Below are positions 1 through 9,205 of a DNA stretch of 33,158 bases, in pieces; position 1 is the stretch's first letter; each line of letters starts with the position of its first letter. Location: assembly GCA_963579025.1 (NCBI GenBank), contig CAUZFZ010000120.1:1-33158 (forward strand), written 5' to 3'. Position numbers and translations under genes: made by a program. The notes under the pieces were generated by a model. That model was not told where the DNA came from. It made no database searches and saw only the letters and a program-made list of their open reading frames with translations. Origin of the DNA: CAUZFZ01 sp963579025 (GTDB lineage Bacteria > Planctomycetota > Planctomycetia > Planctomycetales > Planctomycetaceae).

Positions 1-35
1 CAAGAATTCAGTTTCCCTGAGTGCCTGAATTCTTG
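1..35. repeat. Perfect 11-bp inverted repeat (hairpin) at window edge
   Basis: Bases 1-11 (CAAGAATTCAG) and 25-35 (CTGAATTCTTG) are exact reverse complements with a 13-base loop. There is no T-run after it, so it is not a clear intrinsic terminator. It may belong to a gene lying left of the window or to an intergenic repeat. Confidence 0.5.
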
Positions 36-472
36 CGAATCCAGCTACGGGTAAGAACTCATCTGCCGCTTGCCTTACAAGCTGTGGACGGGACTTCGGT
101 GCGTAAAGTCGAGTTATTCCGGTTGCGCGGGTTCCTCAGACCTGTCATGGGCTTCCCATCACCACGTCAGTGCCGGATGGATGGAGATGCCCGGTTCTTA
201 TGGTCGCTCGCCTCGATCGCACGGCACGATGGACCGCTCCAAACCACTGATGGTGAGCCGATGTCGCAAAGCACGTCTTTGTCACGACATGCCGGTTACA
301 CGGCTTTGACACGAATGTCACCAACGACCAATGCCAGCTAAGAAAGGTTTGTCTTAACGTGCGGGTACGACAGGTGACGCGGTCAAGTCACGAAACGTGA
401 GCCAGGTTACAGGAAGCAACAGTTGCCACTGGGCAACACCGTTTTCGATGTCGACCTGACTGGGGCTTTCGC
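36..472 (+). other. Non-coding leader upstream of the RTX surface protein
   Basis: About 440 bases without a convincing gene. The short open frames here (for example 21-341 and 70-309) have no recognisable protein features and overlap each other in different frames. I looked for a GEMM-type cyclic-di-GMP riboswitch core and other known riboswitch signatures and did not see one. The region probably holds the promoter and a long 5' leader of the gene starting at 473. Confidence 0.4.
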
Positions 473-3400
473 ATGCAACTCTCATCCTGGCTCAACCGGT
501 TTCGTAACCGCCTTCGTTCACACTCTTCGTCCCGTCGCCTGCAAACGACCGAACGACTGGAAAGCCGGGCCATGCTGACGGTCACGGGCGTTCTGGTCGG
601 GACCGAACTGTCGATATTTGTGGACGCTGGCGACGACGTCTCAGTCCAGAACGACCCGGCAACCGGCAACGTCCAGGTAATTGCCAACGGCTCGCCAGCG
701 ACTGGAGTTCCGAGCGTTCAGTCCAGCGTGCTGACGGCACTGAACGTGTTTGCTGGTAGCGACGACAATGTGCTGGACGTGAGCGCTGTTTCTGCCGCTG
801 ATTTCGGTTCGCTGTCGACCAGTGGATCAATCGCAATCGAATCAGGAGACGGGAACGACCAGATCACAGGCAGCGATGACTTCGCTGAGAGCATCAAAGG
901 CGGCGATGGCAACGACACGATCGACGGTCAGGGTGGGAACGACACGATCGACGGCGGCAATGGTGATGACCTGATGACCGGTGGGCTCGGAGCAGACTCA
1001 CTAGACGGCGACGATGGAAACGACACGATCGACGGCGGTGACGGTGGCGACAACATTGTTGCGGGAGATGGAGACGATTCCGTCACGGGCGGCTCAGGAA
1101 TGGACACGATCGACGCGGGCCAGGGAGCCGATTTCGTCGATGGCGGGGACGACAACGACACGATCAATGGCATGTCTGGTAACGACACAATCATCGGCGG
1201 TGCGGGAAACGACAGTGTCCTTGCCGGATCGGGAAATGACAGAGTATCGGGCGATGATGGCGACGACGTGATCAACGGACAAGGTGGCGACGATACACTT
1301 GAGGGCGACCTCGGCAATGACGTGCTGTTCGGTGGTGACGGCAAGGACGCACTCAGCGGTGGCGCCGGCGACGACATTCTGAACGGGCAATCGGGTAACG
1401 ATACCGCTGTCGGAGGCGTTGGTAACGACACGCTGCGCGGCGGAAGCGGAGCCGATGTGCTGGGTGGCTCAGTCGGGGACGACGTACTCAAAGGACACAG
1501 CGGCACCGACACACTCGACGGAGGGTCGGGGCAGGACATACTGGACGGTGGATCGGGTAACGACCTAGTCGAGAGTATCGGGAACGTTGTGGGACTCCTG
1601 ACCGTTAACAACGTGTCCACTCTTGAGGGCGGCACCACGGTCGGAAACACAGAAGAAGTAGCGACATTCACCGTGTCCCTTACCAACCCGGTCGATCAGA
1701 CCGTGACTGTGACCGCTTCCACCGTGGATGGCACTGCAATTGCCGGTACAGATTATCTGGCAACAACTGTCCCGGTGATTTTTCTCCCGGGAGAAACAAC
1801 GCAAACCATTTCAGTCACCACAATTGCAGACAGAACGATCGAGTCAGACGTAACTTTCACGCTTCAGTTGACCAACCCGCTGGGAGCCGACATTCTCGCT
1901 TCCACCGGCACCGGAACAATCATCGACGATGACACGCTGATGTTCAGTGCAGCAACGACGACCAATGTTGGAACATCGCCGCGTCGTATCGCTGAGGGTG
2001 ACCTGGACAACGATGGCGACATCGATCTTCTCGTCGTGAACAGCGACTCCGACAACTTGACGCTGATGTTAAATACAGGCAGTGGCAACTTCATTACGAC
2101 TCTGATTCCATCAGGAGGAACGGCACCAAACGATGTCGTCATCGGTGATCTCGATAACGATGGAAATCTGGACTTTGCGACGGCCAATCTTAACTCTGAT
2201 GATGTTTCGATATTCTTCAACGACGGAACGGCAGGTTTCGGATCACCAACCGTAGTGGGAGCATTCGGGAATCAGTCATCGGGAATCGCTGCAGGCGATC
2301 TGAACGGAGACGGGTTCGATGACCTCGTCGTTGCCAACAGTACCGGCAGTTCTGCTCGTCTGGTCAACAATGGCGACCGGACCTTTCAGGCGGCAGTCCC
2401 CGTGCGTTTTACGGGTGGCGGCTTCGGCAGCGTTGCAGTGCTTGATCGCGACCAGGACGGCGACCAGGACATTGTGGTTGTCGGAGAAACGTCGGGAACC
2501 CGAGTCGTTCATGTTATTAACAATGGTTCTGGGGGCTTTAACTCATTTTCCAACAGCCAGATTGGCGTAGCTGCAACAAGGATTGACTCAGCAGATTTTA
2601 ACAACGATGGAAATGCTGGGTACATCGTGTCTCTGTTTGGCTCGAATCAAATTCGCGTCCGTATCAACGGTGGTGGTGGTTCCAGCCAGCGAATTTCTTC
2701 GATTGATGGGCCTCGTTCCGTTGCCACCGGAGACTTTGATGAAGACGGATTTCTGGACGCAGCCGTACCGCACACCGTTTCGAATCTGGGAACTGTCGGG
2801 GTGATGCTTGGAAACGGAACCGGAAACCTCGCCACTGCTTTGGAGTTTCCTGTCACATCCGGAACGACTCCTGAAGACGTTGCCGTGGGTGACTTTGACG
2901 GGGACGGCGATCTCGACCTGGCAACCGCTGACATCAATACAGGCACTGTGTCGATCCTGTTTCAGGTATTGCCCACCGTTCCTGCTGACGTGAATCCAAC
3001 GATATCAGACGCTGGCGACTCTCTAACGGGAGGCACCGGAAAAGACACTCTCATAGGGTCACTGGGCAATGATCTTCTAAACGGCGGTGATGGTCGAGAT
3101 TCGATCGAGGGCAGCGCCGGTAATGACTCGATTCTGGGCGGCTCAGAGGACGACACCATCAACGGCGGGAGTGGCAACGACACGATCGACGGACAGGCTG
3201 GAGACGACATCATTCGCACAGGGACCGGGCAGGACCTGATTGTCTGGAACGGTGCTGGCGACGGAATCGACACGATCGACGAGTCGGCTGGCTCACAGGA
3301 ACTGCTTGTGCAGGGCACCAGTGCCGCGAACACGTTCGTCGTGGATCGGGTTGACATCGACGACGTTGACTTCCTGCGGATCTCAGAAGCCGGTGCGTCG

Positions 3401-4396
3401 ATCACGACGTCCACTACCGTCAATGAAGTTTCTGTCATGGGCGGCAATGGCAACGACTCGATCACAGTGAACTCGATCGACGGAGTCAGGCCGCTGCGAC
3501 TGGTCGTCGATGGTCAGACCGGCGACGACACCATCTCAGCAATGAATGCCCGCATCGGGAGAGTGCTGCTGGAATTGCAGGGAGGAGACGGTAACGACTC
3601 GATCACCGGGAGTGCCGACGATGATTTTATACGTGGCGATGCCGGAGATGATTTGCTTGCTGGCGGATCAGGCAATGATGTGGTTGATGGTGGTGCCGGG
3701 CTCGATATCGTCAACGGAGAAGCCGGGAACGACACTCTGTTGGGAGGCTTGGATGACGACACACTCAACGGCGGAGACGGCGACGACAGCCTGTCGGGCA
3801 GCTTCGGTAACGACGTCCTGATGGGCAACGACGGCGACGATACACTTCGAGGCGGCTTCGGTAACGACAACCTCAACGGCAGCGTGGGCAACGACCTGCT
3901 GGATGGACAGCAGGACGACGACACCCTGGCTGGCGGTTCGGGCGACGACTCACTCGACGGCGGAACCGGCGACGACACAGTCAAAGGTCAGTCCGGAAAC
4001 GACCAGATCAAAGGCGGAGACGGCAACGATCGCATTGAGGGCAACAGCGGCGCCGACACGATCGATGCAGGCGACGGAAACGACACAGTGCTGGGCGGCA
4101 ATGGTCGCGACATCATCGATGCAGGCGACGGCAACGACAGCATCAACGGCATGGGCGGTCGAGACACAATCCTCGGCGGTGACGGCAAAGATACACTGCT
4201 CGGCGGCGGAAGCGCTGACTTCATCTACGGCGGCAATGGCACGGACACGCTAAGAGGCAACTCCGGCACGGACCGATTCAACAGTGGTGAAGGTGGTCAA
4301 ACTCCCAAGGATCTGGCAGCCGGCGAGACAGACGACCAGAACCTGACGATCCAGACGTCCGTGCTCCAGGCACTCGCCGAACTCAATGGGTTCTGA
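473..4396 (+). CDS. Large RTX / Calx-beta / FG-GAP repeat surface protein with LEPR-XLL-like N-terminus
   Basis: Probably a secreted, calcium-binding surface or matrix protein of 1,307 residues. The N-terminus is Arg-rich and ends in ERLESRAML (about residues 27-36), resembling the LEPR-XLL export or sorting motif of planctomycete giant proteins. In order: an RTX block of GGxGxDxUx nonapeptides (about 132-362), a Calx-beta-like domain (about 380-490), seven FG-GAP/VCBS-type calcium loops (DxDxDGxxD, about 492-830, the fifth degenerate), a second RTX block (about 842-919), a non-repeat spacer, and a third RTX block (about 1037-1272). I see no cysteine in the whole protein, as expected for an extracellular RTX protein. 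The ATG at 473 follows a GGGG at a plausible spacing. No type I secretion genes lie nearby. The family call is strong; substrate or role (adhesion, matrix) is unknown. Confidence 0.9.
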   Translation: MQLSSWLNRFRNRLRSHSSSRRLQTTERLESRAMLTVTGVLVGTELSIFVDAGDDVSVQNDPATGNVQVIANGSPATGVPSVQSSVLTALNVFAGSDDNVLDVSAVSAADFGSLSTSGSIAIESGDGNDQITGSDDFAESIKGGDGNDTIDGQGGNDTIDGGNGDDLMTGGLGADSLDGDDGNDTIDGGDGGDNIVAGDGDDSVTGGSGMDTIDAGQGADFVDGGDDNDTINGMSGNDTIIGGAGNDSVLAGSGNDRVSGDDGDDVINGQGGDDTLEGDLGNDVLFGGDGKDALSGGAGDDILNGQSGNDTAVGGVGNDTLRGGSGADVLGGSVGDDVLKGHSGTDTLDGGSGQDILDGGSGNDLVESIGNVVGLLTVNNVSTLEGGTTVGNTEEVATFTVSLTNPVDQTVTVTASTVDGTAIAGTDYLATTVPVIFLPGETTQTISVTTIADRTIESDVTFTLQLTNPLGADILASTGTGTIIDDDTLMFSAATTTNVGTSPRRIAEGDLDNDGDIDLLVVNSDSDNLTLMLNTGSGNFITTLIPSGGTAPNDVVIGDLDNDGNLDFATANLNSDDVSIFFNDGTAGFGSPTVVGAFGNQSSGIAAGDLNGDGFDDLVVANSTGSSARLVNNGDRTFQAAVPVRFTGGGFGSVAVLDRDQDGDQDIVVVGETSGTRVVHVINNGSGGFNSFSNSQIGVAATRIDSADFNNDGNAGYIVSLFGSNQIRVRINGGGGSSQRISSIDGPRSVATGDFDEDGFLDAAVPHTVSNLGTVGVMLGNGTGNLATALEFPVTSGTTPEDVAVGDFDGDGDLDLATADINTGTVSILFQVLPTVPADVNPTISDAGDSLTGGTGKDTLIGSLGNDLLNGGDGRDSIEGSAGNDSILGGSEDDTINGGSGNDTIDGQAGDDIIRTGTGQDLIVWNGAGDGIDTIDESAGSQELLVQGTSAANTFVVDRVDIDDVDFLRISEAGASITTSTTVNEVSVMGGNGNDSITVNSIDGVRPLRLVVDGQTGDDTISAMNARIGRVLLELQGGDGNDSITGSADDDFIRGDAGDDLLAGGSGNDVVDGGAGLDIVNGEAGNDTLLGGLDDDTLNGGDGDDSLSGSFGNDVLMGNDGDDTLRGGFGNDNLNGSVGNDLLDGQQDDDTLAGGSGDDSLDGGTGDDTVKGQSGNDQIKGGDGNDRIEGNSGADTIDAGDGNDTVLGGNGRDIIDAGDGNDSINGMGGRDTILGGDGKDTLLGGGSADFIYGGNGTDTLRGNSGTDRFNSGEGGQTPKDLAAGETDDQNLTIQTSVLQALAELNGF

Positions 4397-4405
4397 TCAG
4401 GGAAC

Positions 4406-4431
4406 CGCCAGGGCTGTCACTCTGTCTGGCG
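4406..4431 (+). terminator. Weak hairpin after the RTX gene
   Basis: CGCCAG (4406-4411) pairs with CTGGCG (4426-4431) about ten bases after the stop at 4396. The stem is only 6 bp and the downstream tract is T/C-rich but not a T-run, so terminator function is tentative. Confidence 0.3.
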
Positions 4432-4675
4432 CGTTCTCATTCTCGGCGGGACTGCCGACTTCCATCAGGCACTCTTCGCTTCTTCGTGCCGATTCTGCTG
4501 CGGCTGCGTTGCGCTCAACTGGTTGCGTAACAACGCATGTCAATCATCGTTTCGTCAGTGTGAATACATCCTCATCACGTGTCGTGGACACCTACTGCTT
4601 TGTCAACGTTGAATATTGAGGTGGCTGGGGAGATTGGGTTTGCGGGGAAATGAATAAACTGTTGCGCGAGGGATT

Positions 4676-4761
4676 GAATATCGAATACCGAACAAGGAAT
4701 TTCGAATGTTGAAAGACGACAGGACCCCCCTTCGAAATTCGAAATTCCTTGTTCGATATTC
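4676..4761. repeat. Long imperfect inverted repeat, AT-rich (GAATATCGA...ACAAGGAATTTCGAA)
   Basis: The left arm (about 4676-4713) and right arm (4731-4761) both carry the core ACAAGGAATTTCGAA in opposite orientation, bounded by GAATATCGA. The left arm has an extra 7-base segment (ATACCGA) compared with the reverse complement of the right arm. The element lies between convergent genes. Similar GAATATCGAACAAGG-type sequences are, as I recall, dispersed in planctomycete genomes; this needs a search. Confidence 0.65.
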
Positions 4762-4876
4762 AGCGGTTCAGCAGCCCATGCTGACGGGGGCGTTGCGCAA
4801 CAATTCTCGCCCGATCAAACGCACCCTTTCATCAGGCCAGGGTTGGGGTGAGGGGGGAATGGGACGCTGAGTGAAA

Positions 4877-4973
4877 GCCCCCTCACCCCAGCCCTCTCCC
4901 CCAAAACATTGGCGATGCAGGGCTCTACTGCAAAAGACAGTCGACCGCGCCAATGTTTCGGGGGAGAGGGGGC
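4877..4973. repeat. GC-rich inverted repeat (CCCTCTCCCCC...CATTGGCG)
   Basis: The segment around 4890-4914 (CCCTCTCCCCCAAAACATTGG core) is nearly the reverse complement of 4948-4973 (CCAATGTTTCGGGGGAGAGG core), giving a stem of about 24 bp with a 33-base loop. The left part also includes CCCTCACCCCAGCC, which pairs partly with GGTTGGGGTGAGGGGG near 4842-4857. It sits in the convergent spacer 4397-5045, which otherwise holds no gene I can support. Confidence 0.6.
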
Positions 4974-5045
4974 AAGAGTGTGCAACTTCAAAACTGGCGC
5001 TCGACCCCAGCCACCCGATCCCGCTATTCAAAAGTTGCCGCGGCA

Positions 5046-6257
5046 CTACTTCGCGATCTTCCACAGGTGTTTGTCACTGCGGACGAACAGGCTGTTGTCC
5101 GAGATTGCTGGTGTGGCGAGGATCGTTTCGCTCAGCTCGTTCTCGCCGACGATTTCGCCTTCCGCTCCGCTGATGTCGACGACCTGACCGACGCCGGTTT
5201 CATTGAAGAAGATCAGGTGTTTGCCCGCAGCAACCGGTGTGGCGCTGAACGGCCCTTTCAAGCGCAGTCGCCAGAAGAGGCTGCCGGAACTGGCGTCGGC
5301 ACACTGCAGGACGCCGGCGCGATTGACGACGAACAGCTTGTTACCAATTACGACCGGGCTGGCTGTGGAGGGGCTCAGTTTGTTGTCTTTCCACAGTTCT
5401 TCGAATTCACCGTTGCCCGGACGCAATACGGTCAATCCGTTGGACGGAATCAGCACGGCGCCGTTTGAAACGACCGATGAGGGAATCGTTGAAGCGCCGT
5501 TGCCGAATTCCCAGGCGGTTTTTCCGGTCAACGGGTCAACCGCTTCGATCCCCTTCGATGACTGCAGCAGTGCCAAAGCGTCGTCGCCCTTTCCGTAGAT
5601 CACAGGCGACGTCCAGTTGGCTTTCTTTGGGCGCGTCTTCTTCCAGCGCGATTGACCGGTCGTCGTTTCGATGCCCGTCGCAAACGACTCGGCATCGTTT
5701 TCGACCTGCACAATCAGTGTCTCTCCGACAACGATTGGTGATGACGCCATGCCCAGGCTGTTGCTGGCATTGGGGAAGTCGTAGGTCAGACCTCGGAACC
5801 ACACCAGGTCGCCTTCCAGGTCCAGGCAGGCCAGATCGTTACTCGAAAAGAACGCGAAGATGCGTTCGCCGTCACTGGCCGGAGTTGGTGTCGCCACGCA
5901 CATTTTCGGATGCGTCATCGTGCGGCCGGTGGCCCAGAACTGTCGATGCCACTGCTGCTCACCCGACGCGCGGTCGAAGCTGATCACATGCAGCCGGTCC
6001 TGCCGGAATCCGCTGCTGGCCGTCACGATGACCTGGTCGCCGATCACGATCGGTCCCGACAACCCGCGTCCAGGGAGTTCCGCTTTCCAGCCGATGTTCT
6101 CGTTGTCGGACCAGGTCACGGGAATGTCTGCATCGAGCGAAACGCCCGAGACATCGTTGCCCCGAAACTGCCGCCAGTCGGCGCCGGTCAGGCAGACAAC
6201 GAAACTCAGAGCAGCAGACACAGAGACGATGCGATGAAGTTGAGTTCGACAGGTCAT
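5046..6257 (-). CDS. Secreted PQQ-like beta-propeller repeat protein
   Basis: A 403-residue protein whose repeated GxxIWxxxL-type blades (for example GEQQWHRQFW, GQSRWKKT, GKTAWEFGN, GSLFWRLRL) mark it as a PQQ/quinoprotein-like propeller. After a hydrophobic signal sequence it opens with ADWRQFRGND, the WxQFRGxxxxG signature common in planctomycete outer-membrane-assembly-B-like propellers. I chose the ATG at 6257, not the upstream ATG at 6401, because AGGAGACAAACTA precedes it and because it overlaps the stop of the upstream gene in TAATG. Those proteins usually lack the real PQQ site, so enzymatic activity is not implied. It is probably a periplasmic protein made together with the HEAT-repeat protein upstream. 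Confidence 0.85.
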   Translation of the reverse strand: MTCRTQLHRIVSVSAALSFVVCLTGADWRQFRGNDVSGVSLDADIPVTWSDNENIGWKAELPGRGLSGPIVIGDQVIVTASSGFRQDRLHVISFDRASGEQQWHRQFWATGRTMTHPKMCVATPTPASDGERIFAFFSSNDLACLDLEGDLVWFRGLTYDFPNASNSLGMASSPIVVGETLIVQVENDAESFATGIETTTGQSRWKKTRPKKANWTSPVIYGKGDDALALLQSSKGIEAVDPLTGKTAWEFGNGASTIPSSVVSNGAVLIPSNGLTVLRPGNGEFEELWKDNKLSPSTASPVVIGNKLFVVNRAGVLQCADASSGSLFWRLRLKGPFSATPVAAGKHLIFFNETGVGQVVDISGAEGEIVGENELSETILATPAISDNSLFVRSDKHLWKIAK

Positions 6258-7441
6258 TAGTTTGTCTCCTGTGTCTGAGCGGCGGCGGCGACGACGTTGG
6301 ATTTCCGACGAAGCGTGTTCGCCGCACTGAATCGACTCTGATGCACTGCGATCCCTGAGGAGTGGCACACACGCAATTGAAGCTGATACCGCTGCGCCCA
6401 ACTATCTTTCTGCTCATTCTGGCACAGCTTGACGAGGATCACGTTGCGACCGGCTTTGAGTTTTCCACCGACCTGGTACTGATCGATCCCCATACCGCGG
6501 TGGTACTCGTCGCGTCCAAACAGCAGCTCTCCGTTCAACCAGATCTTCCAGGCATTGGGCGTCCCGAATCGAAACTGGATGTCGTCTGCGTCTCCTGATT
6601 CGAATGTCGTCGTGAGGTACATCACCGCGCCCTTGTGGGGCGCAATTGACTTGGCGATGTCGAGGATTCCGTATGCGTGCTCTGTCCCGATTTCATCCCA
6701 TGCCACCTCACCACGCTGCCCTGCGAGCTTCGCATCGAGGTCGAGTTTCTCTTCCGGCGGGTAGGGTTTGTCGAAGCCGACCAGGCCCTCATTGTTGAAC
6801 GGGCCAATGATCCGCCACGACGTCAGAAATCCGTAGTGACCGGCCAGGTCAACGTCCTTACCAAATTTCTTCAGCGCGGCGGCAATGTGCTTCACCTGAT
6901 CCGAATCCGTCGCCCCGGACAGAGCTTGCTGGTAGGTCTTCACGGCGGCTGGATCAGCGCTAATCTCATCGGCCATCATGATCAGACGGGCCACGGCATC
7001 GCGGCGAAACTCGGGGCTCGGATCCAGCAGCATCTCTGGAATGATTCGCTTCTCGGCCGACTTGTCGACTCGCAGCAGTAGCTCATAGCCCAGGCGGCGG
7101 GCTCGAGGATCGGCGGAACGGTCCCATACGAGTTCTTCGATCTGCCCGGCTGGCAATTTTGCTCCATCGGCGAGCTGCCGGTCCGCGATGGCTTCCACCG
7201 CGCTACGCAGATAGTTGGCCGCCAGCGGTGACGCGCCGGTGAATCCCTTCAGCACGGCGGGTATGGCATCCGCTTCGGCGGCAGAAAGTGTCTTCACTGC
7301 CTGGGTCGCCGCCTTGTTGCCGACACCCTCCTTCTGAACTGCATGGATCGCTTTCAATACAGCGGTCGGATCGGCGGACTCACAGACGCGCGGCACTGCG
7401 ATGGAAAAGAGCAATGCGATGATTGCCAAACGACAAAACAT
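6257..7441 (-). CDS. Secreted HEAT-repeat protein with C-terminal PA14/galactose-binding-like domain
   Basis: A 394-residue protein. The start at 7441 has GAGGAG just upstream and begins a signal peptide (MFCRLAIIALLFSIAVPRVC). Residues about 25-185 form alpha-helical, HEAT-like repeats (for example DPRARRLGYELLLRV, DPSPEFRRDAVARLI). The C-terminal half begins at SWRIIGPFNN and contains FGTPNAWKIWLNGELLFGRDEY and AGRNVILVKLCQN, the pattern of jelly-roll domains found in planctomycete secreted hydrolases. Its stop overlaps the start of the propeller gene by one base (TAATG), so the two are almost certainly co-translated. No catalytic motif is seen; a structural or substrate-binding role is likely. 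Confidence 0.75.
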   Translation of the reverse strand: MFCRLAIIALLFSIAVPRVCESADPTAVLKAIHAVQKEGVGNKAATQAVKTLSAAEADAIPAVLKGFTGASPLAANYLRSAVEAIADRQLADGAKLPAGQIEELVWDRSADPRARRLGYELLLRVDKSAEKRIIPEMLLDPSPEFRRDAVARLIMMADEISADPAAVKTYQQALSGATDSDQVKHIAAALKKFGKDVDLAGHYGFLTSWRIIGPFNNEGLVGFDKPYPPEEKLDLDAKLAGQRGEVAWDEIGTEHAYGILDIAKSIAPHKGAVMYLTTTFESGDADDIQFRFGTPNAWKIWLNGELLFGRDEYHRGMGIDQYQVGGKLKAGRNVILVKLCQNEQKDSWAQRYQLQLRVCHSSGIAVHQSRFSAANTLRRKSNVVAAAAQTQETN

Positions 7442-7689
7442 ACCGGACTCCTCAATGACGGAGAGATGTTGAATGGTGGAAACGGTCCCGGAAACGGACG
7501 CGGATCGAGACGATGCCTCAGACTGTGTTGGACAGAAGGTTGCGAAGGACGCGAAGCAAATGATCGACGGCGTCCCTCGCGACCTTCTGTCATAGATTTT
7601 CGGAACGGGATTGTCGCGGCGAGTGACCGGGGCGTCCACAACACGGCATACCGGTCTTGCCCGCAGGTCGAAGCTGGCGAGCTGATTTC

Positions 7690-8343
7690 TTACCGCTCGC
7701 CTTTGTTCTCCGGGTTAGCTCGCTGCGCCAGATTCGCATCGATCCATTGGATCAGATGTGTGGAAATCACTGACTTCTCGCCAGACCACTCTGCCAGTGT
7801 GGCGCCGGACGGGCCAATGAGCTGCACGTCGTTCGTCGGCGATCCAATGGCTTGCGGACTGTTCAGAACCACGACGTCGCAGTTCTTGGCACGCAGTTTC
7901 TGCAATGCGTTCTCGCGAGCGTTCTCGGCCTCCAGTGCAAAGCCGACGACCCAGTGATGATCGCGCCGATGGCCGAGCTGAGCGAGTACATCATCCGTTT
8001 CAATCAACTCGATCGAGATGGGTTCGCCGGTCTTGGTCATTTTGCCGTTGGTGCGCTGTCGCGGCTGGTAGTCACAGACTGCTGCCGCGGCGATGACTCC
8101 GTCGCAGTCCGGAAATGCCGTCAGGCAGGCGTCACGCATGTCGGCGGTGGTGACGACCTGGCGGACGTCACATCCGATCGGAGGCTGCAGATCGACCGGG
8201 CCGGTGACAAGTATGACTTCATGTCCGGCATCGATCGCGGATTGGGCCAATGCGTAACCCATGCGCCCGCTGCTGGCGTTCGACAGGTAACGCACATCGT
8301 CAATGTATTCGCGGGTCGGCCCGGCGGTGAGGAGAATTCGCAT
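7690..8343 (-). CDS. coaB: Phosphopantothenate-cysteine ligase, stand-alone CoaB domain
   Basis: A 217-residue cytoplasmic enzyme for coenzyme A synthesis, joining cysteine to 4'-phosphopantothenate. It contains the CoaB nucleotide-binding start TAGPTREYIDDVRYLSNASSG, the AAAVCDYQP block, the Lys-containing NGKMTKTGE loop, VGFALEAE, and an NDV motif near the C-terminus. Most bacteria encode CoaB fused to the decarboxylase CoaC; here the protein starts directly at the CoaB domain, so CoaC must be encoded elsewhere. No strong Shine-Dalgarno is visible before 8343. It is divergent from the yacG-like gene with only a short spacer. Confidence 0.88.
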   Translation of the reverse strand: MRILLTAGPTREYIDDVRYLSNASSGRMGYALAQSAIDAGHEVILVTGPVDLQPPIGCDVRQVVTTADMRDACLTAFPDCDGVIAAAAVCDYQPRQRTNGKMTKTGEPISIELIETDDVLAQLGHRRDHHWVVGFALEAENARENALQKLRAKNCDVVVLNSPQAIGSPTNDVQLIGPSGATLAEWSGEKSVISTHLIQWIDANLAQRANPENKGER

Positions 8344-8431
8344 GCCCGCATGATGGCGATCACGCCGCGTTAATTCGACAATGCAGCATCGGACCTTCTC
8401 TGGACGAGACTACGAACAACACTGGTGCCCC

Positions 8432-8641
8432 ATGGTAAGCCTTCCCATCTGCCCTCTCTGCAAAGCGGCCATGCCGGCCACGTCAGCGACGGACTCAGAA
8501 TTCTTTCCGTTCTGCAGCGAGCGCTGCCGCAACGTCGATCTGTTTCGCTGGGGTCAAGGCAAGTACGCCATTGTCGAACCACTCAGCCCGGACCAACTGG
8601 TCGAGCATTTCGAAGACGAGCTGGATGACGAGGGATACTGA
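8432..8641 (+). CDS. yacG: YacG-like zinc-binding protein (DNA gyrase inhibitor family)
   Basis: A 69-residue protein with CPLC (C7, C10) and FCSERC (C28, C32) as a four-cysteine zinc site, followed by DLFRWGQGKYAI and an acidic tail (EDELDDEGY). This matches YacG, which in E. coli binds GyrB and inhibits gyrase. I chose the ATG at 8432 because the family begins a few residues before the first cysteine; the in-frame ATG at 8381 would add 17 unconserved residues. Neither has a clear Shine-Dalgarno. The gene converges on the MoaD/ThiS-like gene with about 25 bases between them. Confidence 0.85.
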   Translation: MVSLPICPLCKAAMPATSATDSEFFPFCSERCRNVDLFRWGQGKYAIVEPLSPDQLVEHFEDELDDEGY

Positions 8642-8666
8642 GGATCGCGTCGCACATCTCTTGTCT

Positions 8667-8930
8667 TTATCCGCCGCCGATGGCAGGAATGAAGTGAACT
8701 TCCGCGTCGGCTGGTACTTTCTGATACAGGCCCAGGCTGCTGATCTGGCTGCCGACTGAGACGCTGAGACCAGGACGGAGTTCATCGCCCTGACAGAGTC
8801 GGTCGCGGACTCCGGGAAAGCGCTGTTCGAGCTGAACGACGATCTCACGGACCGAGCTGGCCGTGATCTCGATCGTCTCGACGCCGCCCGTCAGGCTGCG
8901 AATCTGCGGTGGAATGTAAACAGTGGGCAT
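8667..8930 (-). CDS. MoaD/ThiS-family ubiquitin-like sulfur carrier
   Basis: An 87-residue beta-grasp protein ending in IPAIGGG, the diglycine C-terminus that is adenylated and thiocarboxylated in MoaD and ThiS. The length and the pattern (VREIVVQLEQRFPGVRDRL, DAEVHFIPAI) fit MoaD-type molybdopterin synthase small subunits or related sulfur carriers. No MoaE or ThiF gene is adjacent, so the pathway (molybdopterin, thiamin, or amino-acid sulfuration) cannot be assigned from context. A TATACT-like hexamer lies on the minus strand upstream near 8960, but I do not call a promoter. Confidence 0.82.
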   Translation of the reverse strand: MPTVYIPPQIRSLTGGVETIEITASSVREIVVQLEQRFPGVRDRLCQGDELRPGLSVSVGSQISSLGLYQKVPADAEVHFIPAIGGG

Positions 8931-9205
8931 GTTTTGGTGATCGATTTACATAAGGCTAGTATACTGCCCGGACATCATAGCGAGTTTCCGCTTTGATCAG
9001 CGGGCGTAGTACGAGCATGAGTCACACGTCATGGCGTCCGATCTTGCTCTGACCATCACGGGTGACCGGGAAGTTCAAGTCCTACAGGCGTCGCCCGCTT
9101 CCAGTCGAAGCCGACTCAACCTACAAATCAGTCAACAGCTTGCCGGATTCATCGGCTTCCAGCGTCTTCAGGACGCGCCGGGATTTGACCACTTGATGGG
9201 ACACC

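Noticed and set aside
36..472. Cyclic-di-GMP (GEMM) riboswitch in the leader of the RTX gene
   Set aside because: The conserved core bases of the GEMM motif are not present in a consistent order.
928..1686. Long minus-strand open frame of 252 codons inside the RTX gene
   Set aside because: It is the antisense of GGxGxD repeats and reads as Ser/Pro low-complexity; the plus strand encodes a clear RTX protein. The same holds for 2962-3465 and 3514-3984 on the minus strand.
4386..4619. 77-codon open frame after the RTX gene
   Set aside because: It overlaps the RTX stop in another frame, has no Shine-Dalgarno and is Ser/Thr-rich low-information sequence.
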